Positions 17,711 to 25,078 of a stretch of 64,000 nt of DNA are shown here, piece after piece (position 1 is the first letter of the stretch; every line of letters begins with the position of its first letter). The DNA is from Phragmitibacter sp965284365 (lineage in GTDB: Bacteria; Verrucomicrobiota; Verrucomicrobiia; Verrucomicrobiales; Verrucomicrobiaceae): the NCBI GenBank assembly GCA_965284365.1, contig OZ260079.1, positions 1,674,001-1,738,000 on the forward strand. The letters are read 5' to 3'. The notes under the pieces are model-generated. The model searched no databases and was not told the origin of the DNA. It saw only the letters and a list, made by a program, of their open reading frames with translations. A program made the translations under genes and the position numbers.

Positions 17711-18334
17711 ATGAAGTGCGACATGTGCGACCTCGAAGCGTCCGTCTTCCTGACCCAGATTCTGGACGGGAAGATGACTCAGGTAAATCTTTGCGAAAAA
17801 TGCTCCAAGGAGCGGGGCGTGACGGATCCTACAGGATTCCAACTGGCGGATTTCCTCCTCGGTGCCGGCACGCAGAAAAAGGCAGTCGCCACTGAGGTCG
17901 ATGATGACACGCTGGCCTGCCCTGAGTGTGGTTTTACCCGGGCGCATTTGAAGAAGATCGGACGCATGGGTTGCCCGGAATGTTACCGGACGTTTGGCGA
18001 TGATCTGGATAGCATGTTGCGGGCGATGCACAAAGGTACGCGACATGTGGGCAAGGCACCGGGGAAGCCGTTGAGTTTAGGTGACCTTGTGAAGCCACCG
18101 GCCGGTGGAAATATTGGCGGGGGTAGTGCGGTGCCCAGCAGCGGCATTGGTAGTGGAGGCGGGAGCGGATCTAGTAGTGCTTCGGCCCCCTCTGCTCCTC
18201 CATCGCCAGGCCAGATCAAGAAGCGCCTCACCGAGTTGAAGCATGCGATTGACAGCGCGATTCTGGAAGAACGTTATGAAGACGCCGCGAAATTGCGTGA
18301 CGAGATGCGGGCGATTGAGTCGATGATTGTTTGA
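17711..18334 (+). CDS. McsA-like zinc-finger/UVR-domain protein
   Basis: 207-aa protein. The N-terminus has two CxxC pairs (Cys3/Cys6 and Cys28/Cys31), then CPECGFT and CPECYRTF, a zinc-finger layout like McsA, the activator of the McsB arginine kinase in Firmicutes. A Gly/Ser/Pro-rich linker (about residues 125-165) leads to a C-terminal UVR helix pair (KKRLTELKHAIDSAILEERY, then EDAAKLRDEM) like that of UvrB/UvrC. The usual partner mcsB does not follow. Instead there is a decayed toxin-antitoxin pair. Function is therefore uncertain: a protein-quality-control adaptor is the best guess. Confidence 0.75.
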   Translation: MKCDMCDLEASVFLTQILDGKMTQVNLCEKCSKERGVTDPTGFQLADFLLGAGTQKKAVATEVDDDTLACPECGFTRAHLKKIGRMGCPECYRTFGDDLDSMLRAMHKGTRHVGKAPGKPLSLGDLVKPPAGGNIGGGSAVPSSGIGSGGGSGSSSASAPSAPPSPGQIKKRLTELKHAIDSAILEERYEDAAKLRDEMRAIESMIV

Positions 18335-18391
18335 GCTGAGCCTAGCGCCAGTGATAATCTCATTGGAAGTTTCTGAACCTATAGCGCGAGT

Positions 18392-18614
18392 ATGCGTCTC
18401 GATGGACCGCAGCCTGAACAGCGAGCGTTGAGATGCCTCGCACTTGAGTGGTATCGGTCCCGGGGAACTCTCACAAGGGCAAGTTAGCGAGATGCTAGGG
18501 CTTGGCTTTCACGAAGCAGAGAGTTTTCTGCATCAGCATGGAGCTGAATTGAGATACACCGTTGGGGATCTTGAGCAAGACGCCGTGACTTTGCAGGAGT
18601 TCCTGTCGCCATGA
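18392..18614 (+). pseudogene. Frameshifted UPF0175 antitoxin-like gene
   Basis: Conceptual translation starts MRLDGPQPEQRALRCLALEW and continues YRSRGTLTR in one frame. It then resumes in another frame from about 18477 as GQVSEMLGLGFHEAESFL and ends LEQDAVTLQEFLSP. Joined, this reads as a UPF0175 (small helix-turn-helix antitoxin) protein. The single frameshift lies near 18470-18480. The last bases overlap the next start codon as ATGA, as expected for an intact antitoxin-toxin pair, so this is the decayed antitoxin half. Confidence 0.65.
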
Positions 18615-18739
18615 ATGTTGTCATCTGTGACACTTCCCCGATTAGTTAGTTCGCGTTGGCCATTGCTGCTGATCACTTCCGCACAGTTTTTGTTAGATCG
18701 ATTGCAATTGGAGCAACTGGTACATCCCATTACATGGTT
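18611..18739 (+). pseudogene. Decayed DUF3368 (PIN-like) toxin fragment
   Basis: Begins at the ATG overlapping the UPF0175 stop. It reads MNVVICDTSPIS, the characteristic VxDTSP start of DUF3368/PIN toxins, then hits an in-frame TAG. Reading through the stop gives FALAIAADHFRTVFVRSIAI, which still resembles the family. Beyond about 18740 similarity fades and the sequence meets the convergent Imm50-like gene. The catalytic C-terminal part is missing, so the toxin cannot be active. Confidence 0.5.
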
Positions 18740-19184
18740 AGGCACATTGCTTCGACGGTGGGTAGGGCTCCACTTGGAGTACCTCGACTCGCAAACACTG
18801 GAAGGAAATATCAGCACCAAAGCCACGAACAAATTCTACGCGAATAGTGGGAGTCAATCCTTCGCCGCGTGCCTCCTGCGAAAAAGTCAGGCCGTTGATG
18901 GCGTTCTGGTGATTGAAGCCGACAAGTTTGATGTCGTCTACGTCGTGGAAGAGTAGCGTAACCAAATGATCATTCCCTGCGTGAGATGCATCTGGCTGAG
19001 TGGCTTCTAGCACTAGGATTTTGACAGTGATGGCCGCGCCAATCCAACTGTTTTGCTCTGGGCAAACATCACCGCGCCACAAATCAATGGAAATAATTTC
19101 CGCGTCGTGAAAAGATGGCCAGGCACCTGCAAAGTAGGGCATGAGCCTATCACTGTGCTCGACTAAAATATCGAGGGTGCTCAT
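18738..19184 (-). CDS. Imm50-like immunity protein
   Basis: 148-aa soluble protein. The segment AWPSFHDAEIISIDL at about residues 21-35 resembles the start of the Imm50 immunity family (WPSFHDAEV pattern), and the rest alternates strands and hydrophobic turns (VTLLFHDVDDIKLVGFNHQN). Imm50 proteins are predicted to neutralise toxins of polymorphic secretion systems. No toxin gene is adjacent, so it would be an orphan immunity gene. It is convergent with the decayed toxin-antitoxin pair, and the two form a short accessory island between mcsA and aroC. The assignment rests on motif resemblance only. Confidence 0.5.
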   Translation of the reverse strand: MSTLDILVEHSDRLMPYFAGAWPSFHDAEIISIDLWRGDVCPEQNSWIGAAITVKILVLEATQPDASHAGNDHLVTLLFHDVDDIKLVGFNHQNAINGLTFSQEARGEGLTPTIRVEFVRGFGADISFQCLRVEVLQVEPYPPSKQCA

Positions 19185-19221
19185 GCGCCTAACATATTGG
19201 TAATCCTAGAGAACAGGAGAA

Positions 19222-20310
19222 CTATTCCGTTCCACGCTGTGCACGCTGCCGTAGCAAATGATCGACCAAGACAAGATGCGCCATGGCTTCTACCATAGGC
19301 ACCGCACGCGGGAGGACGCAGGGGTCGTGGCGGCCGCGGGCTTTGAGCGTGGTGGCTTCGCCGGTTTTGGTCACGGTGTTTTGTTCGCGCAGAACGGTGG
19401 CGGTGGGTTTGAAGGCGACGCGGAAGAAGATTTCTTCGCCGTTGCTGATGCCACCCTGGATGCCGCCGCTGCGGTTGGTTTTCGTGCGAATGCGGCCGGT
19501 ATCGTCGGTGAAAAATTCGTCGTTGTGCTCAAGGCCAGTAAGACGGGCACCATCAAAGCCGCTGCCGATTTCAAATCCTTTGGTGGCGGGGAGGCTTAAC
19601 ATAGCCTTGGCGAGTTCCGCTTCCAGTTTGTCGAAGACAGGTTCACCCAAGCCCGGGGGCACGCCACGGATGACGCATTCAATGACACCACCGATGCTGT
19701 TGCCTTCGGTGCGAAGCTTTTCGATAAGGGCGATCATCTTTTCGGCCGCATCGGGGTCGCAGGTGCGGACGATGTTGGATTCTATTTGCTCCGAGGTCAC
19801 CGATGGAGGAACCGTGGCCTCGATATCGCCAACGCGTTTGACATAGGCGAGGCATTCGTAATCGGGAAGGAAAGTCGTCAGGACTTGGCGGGCGACGGCA
19901 CCCGCGGCGACACGACCGATCGTCTCACGGGCGCTGGACCTGCCCCCACCGGCGACGGCGCGCAGGCCATATTTCGCATCGTAGGTGTAGTCGGCATGGG
20001 AGGGACGGTAGGCCGTCTCCATCTCTTTGTAGGCATCCGAGCGCTGATCCTGATTCTGGACAACGATGGCGATGGGTGTGCCCAAGGTCTGGCCATCGAG
20101 AACACCTGAAAGGATCTGGGCGGTATCCTGCTCCTTGCGCTGAGTAACAATGCGGCTCTGGCCAGGGCGACGCCGATCGAGCTCAAGTTGAAGATCTGCC
20201 TCGGTCAGAGGAATAGCGGGCGGGCAGCCGTCAATGGTGCAGCCGACGGCAGGGCCGTGAGACTCGCCGAAGGTGCAGACGCGGAAGAGAGTGCCGAATT
20301 GACTGGCCAT
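19222..20310 (-). CDS. aroC: Chorismate synthase
   Basis: Final enzyme of the shikimate pathway: converts EPSP to chorismate using reduced FMN. It is 362 aa, typical length. The first signature GESHGPAVGCTIDGCPPAI, then RRPGQSRIVTQRKE, YRPSHADYTYDAKYG, GGGRSSARETIGRVAAGA, and the C-terminal RGRHDPCVLPRAVPMVEAM are all present. It stands apart from other aro genes here; aroK lies 38 kb away. The leader CCACCCCACATG has no Shine-Dalgarno site. Confidence 0.98.
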   Translation of the reverse strand: MASQFGTLFRVCTFGESHGPAVGCTIDGCPPAIPLTEADLQLELDRRRPGQSRIVTQRKEQDTAQILSGVLDGQTLGTPIAIVVQNQDQRSDAYKEMETAYRPSHADYTYDAKYGLRAVAGGGRSSARETIGRVAAGAVARQVLTTFLPDYECLAYVKRVGDIEATVPPSVTSEQIESNIVRTCDPDAAEKMIALIEKLRTEGNSIGGVIECVIRGVPPGLGEPVFDKLEAELAKAMLSLPATKGFEIGSGFDGARLTGLEHNDEFFTDDTGRIRTKTNRSGGIQGGISNGEEIFFRVAFKPTATVLREQNTVTKTGEATTLKARGRHDPCVLPRAVPMVEAMAHLVLVDHLLRQRAQRGTE

Positions 20311-20738
20311 GTGGGGTGGCGACTTTCGTGCAAGTTGGCCGTTATGACAAGGAGGGAGTGTTTGCCCAACAACAAGGGGGTGGCCGAGATTAGGTTTTAC
20401 CGCGAAGACACGAAGGTCTGAAGAGAGACGAATCTATTTTTGAGCGAACGCGGATATTGGCTGACTAAATGCATAACCTTACCTTTTGAGGGCTCCCGAT
20501 CGCTGCCTCAATTTATCTCATTCGTGCGAGTTATTCGCAGGCTTAAGTATTATATTTGAGAAAGGTAAAAGGATTAATACCAGTAAGGGCTGTCAATATG
20601 TGAACAACTGCGTTCCTCAGCCCATTGTGGGGGGTTCCACAGGAATGGAGAACGTGAACAAGACGTCAGCAACCTGTGCATTATTAAGATCGCGAATCAA
20701 CTTTGCGAATAGTCGCGTAATTGTTGATGTACTTTTTG
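20311..20738. other. Intergenic region between aroC and rnc
   Basis: 428 bp with no supported gene. It contains repeat copy 2 near 20396 and, close to the rnc stop, nested inverted repeats (ATCAAC/GTTGAT around GCGA/TCGC, roughly 20696-20730). These could form the 3' end of the rnc transcript, though no T-run is present. Otherwise I see nothing recognisable. Confidence 0.5.
20396..20420 (+). repeat. Dispersed repeat, copy 2 (CGAAGAC type)
   Basis: TTACCGCGAAGACACGAAGG shares the core CGAAGACNCGAAG with copies near 14891 and 23418. It lies just upstream of aroC in non-coding sequence. Confidence 0.65.
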
Positions 20739-21470
20739 TCACTCAGCCGGAGGGGTGGAAGGGGAGGATGCAGCCGCGCTGCTGAGCAACTGAAGCACCG
20801 TCTTGGAAGTGAGTGCCTGTTCGGCAGCAGCGATTTCAGCCAGTTTTTTGCTTCGGCCCGCTCCTTGTGCCAGTTCTTCACCCCGCCAGACTACGACGGC
20901 CTGGTAATGCCGAGCGTGGTCGGGCCCAGCCGTGGATACGATGCGATAAGTGGGAGTCTGACCGCCGATATCCTGGAGAATTTCCTGGAGCTGGCCTTTG
21001 GGGTTCAGTTCTACAGGCTCGCGTGCAACGTCCTCGATTTCTAACTTCCAAAAGCGAAGCACAAATTTCTGAGCGGGGGAATATCCGCCATCGAGATAGA
21101 TGGCACCCACCAAGGCTTCCAGCGCATCGGCTAGGATCGAGTCACGCAAACGTCCTCCGCTGGCATCTTCTCCGCGGCTGAGCCGGAGGCTGGCACCCAG
21201 ATCCATGAGGCGGGCCACGCGAGCAAGCGTACCTGTCTGGACGAGGCGGGTGCGCAGTTTCGTAAGCAGGCCTTCGGCATCGAAAGGAAACTGACGATAA
21301 AGCAGGTCAGTGAAAATTAGTTGGAGAACCGCGTCTCCGAGGTATTCAAGGCGCTGGTTGTGTACCTGTTCGCCTTTGACCTCGTAGGCGATGCTCGGAT
21401 GCGTGATCGCCAATTCAAGCATCGCCGGATCGAGGAAATGATAGCCGATGCTTTCCTCCAATGATGGCAT
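20739..21470 (-). CDS. rnc: Ribonuclease III
   Basis: Double-strand-specific endoribonuclease used in rRNA and mRNA processing. With the ATG at 21470 (MPSLEESIGYHFLDPAMLEL) it is 243 aa. The signature HNQRLEYLGDAVLQL and the downstream acidic motif DALEALVGAIYLDGG supply the Mg-binding residues. A C-terminal double-stranded RNA-binding domain is present (NPKGQLQEILQD through KKLAEIAAAEQAL). The reading frame extends to 21527, but that start lies inside tRNA-His and is rejected. The gene begins only 24 bp after tRNA-His on the same strand, so the two may share a transcript. Confidence 0.96.
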   Translation of the reverse strand: MPSLEESIGYHFLDPAMLELAITHPSIAYEVKGEQVHNQRLEYLGDAVLQLIFTDLLYRQFPFDAEGLLTKLRTRLVQTGTLARVARLMDLGASLRLSRGEDASGGRLRDSILADALEALVGAIYLDGGYSPAQKFVLRFWKLEIEDVAREPVELNPKGQLQEILQDIGGQTPTYRIVSTAGPDHARHYQAVVVWRGEELAQGAGRSKKLAEIAAAEQALTSKTVLQLLSSAAASSPSTPPAE

Positions 21471-21494
21471 GAGTGGATACAGTAAGCCGTACGC

Positions 21495-21570
21495 TGGGGT
21501 GACCGACGGGATTCGAACCCGCAACAACCAGAATCACAATCTGGGGCTCTACCATTGAACTACGGCCACC
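21495..21570 (-). tRNA. tRNA-His (anticodon GTG)
   Basis: Minus-strand tRNA with the extra 5' G typical of tRNA-His paired to discriminator C. The acceptor stem is GTGGCCG/CGGTCAC. The anticodon stem CCAGA/TCTGG encloses TTGTGAT, giving anticodon GTG. The T-loop is TTCGAAT and a CCA tail is encoded. Confidence 0.96.
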
Positions 21571-21667
21571 GTCTCGCGCTAGGGGACGTGGATACTAAGC
21601 GGGGTGTCTGCGTGAGGCAAACGAAAAGTGAGCTTGAGAGTGCGGCGAGCTCGGATTACTCACGGGT

Positions 21668-22243
21668 ATGGCTGACAAGGAGGCAATGGGATTCAAAGAA
21701 TGGGCTTATGTGTGCGAGGCGCTCGCGCAGGGAGTCCAGAGCATTATCCTACGCAAGGGAGGGATTCATGAGGGACGGAAAGGTTTTCAGTTCCAACACG
21801 AGCGGTTCTGGCTTTTTCCCACCGGCTTTCATGCGCAGGCGGAGCAATTGCGCTGGATGCCAGCCAATGCGAATGCCGTGATGGTGCCGCAGGACGAACA
21901 ACGGGAGAGCGTAGATATTCATGCTTTTGCTGAGATGGCTGGAGTGTGGAAAGTGACGGATTGGGACAAAGTGAACGCCCTGGCTCCGCTGCATGTGTGG
22001 ACGGAAGAGGTGGTGAAGGAACGGTTTGAGTGGAACGAGGACAGTTGCCTTCACATCGCTTTGGTGAGGGTATCGGTGCTCCCGGAAGTGTGGAGCTTTC
22101 CCTATGAAAGAGGTTATGGCGGCTGCCGGTCGTGGGTGAAACTGCCTCAGGACGGTCTGGCGAAGGAAGGGCTTTTGCGGCCAGTGATGACGGACGATGC
22201 CTGGCAGGAAACCGCGGTCAAAGTGAGGTCCATCCTCGAATGA
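21668..22243 (+). CDS. DUF1802 family protein
   Basis: 191-aa soluble protein of unknown function. It fits DUF1802: FKEWAYVCEALAQGVQSIIL, RKGGIHEG, and FWLFPTGFHAQAEQL near residues 8-60 match the family's conserved start. The family is found in Verrucomicrobia, Planctomycetes, cyanobacteria and Deinococci and has no established activity. It ends only 12 bp before alr and is probably co-transcribed with it, which is the only functional hint. Confidence 0.75.
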   Translation: MADKEAMGFKEWAYVCEALAQGVQSIILRKGGIHEGRKGFQFQHERFWLFPTGFHAQAEQLRWMPANANAVMVPQDEQRESVDIHAFAEMAGVWKVTDWDKVNALAPLHVWTEEVVKERFEWNEDSCLHIALVRVSVLPEVWSFPYERGYGGCRSWVKLPQDGLAKEGLLRPVMTDDAWQETAVKVRSILE

Positions 22244-22255
22244 GGTGGTGTACCT

Positions 22256-23410
22256 ATGGAGAACACGCAAAAGAATACAGGATCCCATCGCCGGTCGTGG
22301 GCCGAGATTGATTTGGGAGCCTTGCGACACAATGCTGCCCTGGCACTGAAGAAGTGCGGTAGTGCGATCCTGGCGGTGGTGAAGGCCAATGCCTATGGGC
22401 ACGGGGCAATCCCGGTGGCAAAAGCCCTGGAGAGTCAGGTGACATTATTTGGCGTGGCGAACCTGCGAGAAGCCGAGGAATTGAGGCAAAGCGGCGTCAA
22501 TAAGCCGATTCTTTTGTTGGGTGCTTGTATCGAGGGTGAGGAAGAGCCGGCGATTAAAGCAGGGTTTCACGTGTGCCTCAGCACGCTCGAGGAGGCGAAG
22601 CGCATGAGCACGGTGGGGGAGAGGCTAGGCCGCGAGGTGAGCGCACATCTGGCTCTCGACACCGGCATGGGACGAATGGGGTTCCTGGAGGAAAACTGGA
22701 CGAACGATATGGTGAGCGAACTTCTCGCGATTCCTGGGATCCAGTGGGAAGGCATTTCCTCGCATCAGCCTTCGCCCGATGAAGATGAAGTTTTCAGTGC
22801 GGATCAGATCGAGCGGTTTCGCCGGATTGTGGCCGACGCGGAGGAGATGGGCTTTAAGCCCAAGTGGCGTCATTTGGCGAATAGTGGCGGCATCCTCGGA
22901 TATGAAGCCACACATCAGTTCTGCAACCTGGCGCGTCCAGGGCTGATGCTCTATGGGGTGTCTCCGATCGTAGGGTGGGAGGAAAAGGTGAAGCTTGTAC
23001 TGACTTGGAAGACGCGGGTGCTTCTGGTGCGGGAACTGCCGGCGGGTCACGGCGTGAGCTATGGAAGAACCTTCATTACGGAGCGATCAACCAAGGTGGC
23101 GACCCTAGCAACGGGCTATGCGGACGGTTATCCCAGGCAGGTATCGGGACGCGGTGCGTCCGTATTGATCCAGGGCATCCGATGCCCGCTCCTAGGTCGG
23201 GTCACCATGGATCAAATCATGGTGGACGTGACCGACCTGCCTGAGCCCGTACGGGTGGGGGAAGAAGCGGTTTTGCTGGGGAGACAGGGTAACGAGGTGA
23301 TCACGACGAGTGAACTTGCGGAGAAAGCCTATACCATTCCGTGGCACATTTTTACGAGCTTGGGAATGCGGGTGAATCGAGTGTATGTTGAGGACGCGGG
23401 CGAGGAATAA
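22256..23410 (+). CDS. alr: Alanine racemase
   Basis: PLP-dependent racemase that makes D-alanine for peptidoglycan; 384 aa. WAEIDLGALRHNAALALKKC opens the TIM barrel. PLP binds Lys43 in AVVKANAYGHGA. The second catalytic residue is the Tyr in AGHGVSYGRTF near residue 278. The C-terminal domain has LLGRVTMDQIMVDVTD. A good ribosome-binding site (GAGGTGG) lies about nine bases before the ATG, unusual in this window. It directly follows the DUF1802 gene. Confidence 0.97.
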   Translation: MENTQKNTGSHRRSWAEIDLGALRHNAALALKKCGSAILAVVKANAYGHGAIPVAKALESQVTLFGVANLREAEELRQSGVNKPILLLGACIEGEEEPAIKAGFHVCLSTLEEAKRMSTVGERLGREVSAHLALDTGMGRMGFLEENWTNDMVSELLAIPGIQWEGISSHQPSPDEDEVFSADQIERFRRIVADAEEMGFKPKWRHLANSGGILGYEATHQFCNLARPGLMLYGVSPIVGWEEKVKLVLTWKTRVLLVRELPAGHGVSYGRTFITERSTKVATLATGYADGYPRQVSGRGASVLIQGIRCPLLGRVTMDQIMVDVTDLPEPVRVGEEAVLLGRQGNEVITTSELAEKAYTIPWHIFTSLGMRVNRVYVEDAGEE

Positions 23411-23417
23411 GTAGAAA

Positions 23418-23440
23418 ATTCACCGCGAAGACTCAAAGGT
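23418..23440 (+). repeat. Dispersed repeat, copy 3 (CGAAGAC type)
   Basis: ATTCACCGCGAAGACTCAAA is a degenerate copy of the repeat seen at 14891 and 20396. It begins eight bases after the alr stop codon. Confidence 0.6.
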
Positions 23441-23551
23441 TTGTTGGGACGGGGGTAGTAGACTTCTGTTCGCGAATTTTTTGGACGTGGAGAGGGTTAA
23501 TGGAAAAGTTCTTGGACTTCGGGGTGAGACGGTTTTGATTCTGATTGGTAA

Positions 23552-24982
23552 ATGAATGATCCGGCCACCATTCTGATTGTGGATGATGAGAAGCACACCC
23601 GTGATGGGTTGAGGCTTTCTTTGGAGGAGGATTTTGATGTCTATGTGGCGGGAAGCATTGCCGAGGCAGAAGAACTGCTGAAGCACGATCAGATCGATGT
23701 CATGCTGACCGATCTGCGGCTGGGTGGTGAAAGCGGAATGGATCTGATCACGCGGGCGCTACAGGTCACTCATCCGCCGATCTGCATCATGATGACGGCG
23801 TATGGGTCGGTGGATTCCGCCGTGGAGGCGATGAAGCATGGCGCGTATGACTTTGTCACCAAGCCGCTGAATCTTGATGAGGTCGAAATTCTCATCAAGC
23901 GAGCGCTTAAGAGCCGGACGCTGGAGAAGGAAAATGTCGAGCTCAAGAAGCAGGTGGAACGGAAGTTCGCCGTGGACGGCATCCTTGGGCAGTCTGAGGT
24001 AATGAAGCCGATCTTCGAGATCGTCGAGCAGGTGGCGCCCACGCGTGCGACGGTTCTGATCGATGGCGAGAGCGGCACCGGGAAAGAGCTAGTGGCCAAA
24101 GCCATTCACAATCTGAGCGGGCGGCCCAAAGCCAAATTAGTGACGGTGCACTGTGCGGCGCTCTCTCCCAATGTGCTGGAGAGCGAACTGTTCGGCCACG
24201 AAAAAGGGGCTTTTACTGGAGCGTCAGATAAACGGATTGGGCGTTTCGAACTCGCGGATGGTGGGACGCTGTTTCTGGATGAGATTGGGGAGATCGACGC
24301 TAACATTCAGGTGAAGCTGCTGCGGGCTCTGGGCGAGCAGACGATCGAACGGGTGGGGGGCAGCAAGCCGATCAAGGTGGATGTGCGGGTGGTGGCAGCG
24401 ACGAACAAAGATCTGGCCGCGCTGGTGCGTGAAGGGAAGTTCCGGGAAGATCTGTTCTGGCGTCTGCATGTGGTCCGCGTGCATCTGCCTCCATTGCGGG
24501 AAAGGAAGAGCGATGTTCCCATCCTGGCGGATGCCTTCTTGCATGAGATGGCCAGGATGAATGGCAAGCCCTACAAGCCGCTGTCAGAGGATGCGCTCCA
24601 GGCCATGCTGAACTATGACTGGCCGGGGAATGTGCGGGAACTCCGTACCGCAATCGAACATGGAGTGGTGATGTGCAATAGCTCGCGAGTGGGTCTCAAA
24701 CACCTGCCGGCATCGGTGACTGGGGGCACAGGAGTCTCGCTCTCGATGAAGGGGCCAGATCAAAGTGCTGGATCAGGGCAAGGAGGATCCCCCAATTTTA
24801 CAAGCGATCTGAACTTGGAAAGGATGGAGAGGCATTTCATTAATTCCGCGCTCCTGCAAACGGGCGACAACCGGACGGATGCGGCGGAACTGCTCGGCAT
24901 CAGCCGGCGAACGCTGCAGCGGAAGCTGAAGGAAATGGATCGGGTAAAGCGGGTGAGAAGATCTCCAGTGGCTGACAAGTGA
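23552..24982 (+). CDS. Sigma-54-dependent response regulator (NtrC family)
   Basis: 476-aa transcription activator with three domains. The receiver domain (about residues 5-120) has the phosphoacceptor Asp54 in MLTDLRLGG. The AAA+ domain (about 145-385) has Walker A GESGTGKE, the sigma-54 contact loop GAFTGA, and Walker B LFLDEIGEI. A Fis-type helix-turn-helix is at the C-terminus (RTDAAELLGISRRTLQRKLK). It should activate sigma-54 promoters on phosphorylation. No histidine kinase is nearby, so it is an orphan regulator and its signal is unknown. Confidence 0.93.
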   Translation: MNDPATILIVDDEKHTRDGLRLSLEEDFDVYVAGSIAEAEELLKHDQIDVMLTDLRLGGESGMDLITRALQVTHPPICIMMTAYGSVDSAVEAMKHGAYDFVTKPLNLDEVEILIKRALKSRTLEKENVELKKQVERKFAVDGILGQSEVMKPIFEIVEQVAPTRATVLIDGESGTGKELVAKAIHNLSGRPKAKLVTVHCAALSPNVLESELFGHEKGAFTGASDKRIGRFELADGGTLFLDEIGEIDANIQVKLLRALGEQTIERVGGSKPIKVDVRVVAATNKDLAALVREGKFREDLFWRLHVVRVHLPPLRERKSDVPILADAFLHEMARMNGKPYKPLSEDALQAMLNYDWPGNVRELRTAIEHGVVMCNSSRVGLKHLPASVTGGTGVSLSMKGPDQSAGSGQGGSPNFTSDLNLERMERHFINSALLQTGDNRTDAAELLGISRRTLQRKLKEMDRVKRVRRSPVADK

Positions 24983-25078
24983 CGGCGACGGCAATGAGCC
25001 GCCTCCGAGTCACTTGTCGTGAGATGGCGTAAGTCGCGCTGGCTTTTTGCCAAGGACTCAATACTCTCGATAGTTTAG

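Noticed and set aside
18533..18956. Two overlapping frames (18533-18832 minus and 18615-18956 plus) as genes
   Set aside because: They overlap the decayed toxin region and the Imm50-like gene in other frames and have no family resemblance.
21471..21527. Upstream start for rnc
   Set aside because: It would begin inside tRNA-His; the ATG at 21470 gives the expected N-terminus.
22565..22580. CACGTG in alr as a third parS site
   Set aside because: The flanks (GTTTCACGTGTGCC) match the parS half-site only on the left; it is not palindromic beyond the hexamer.
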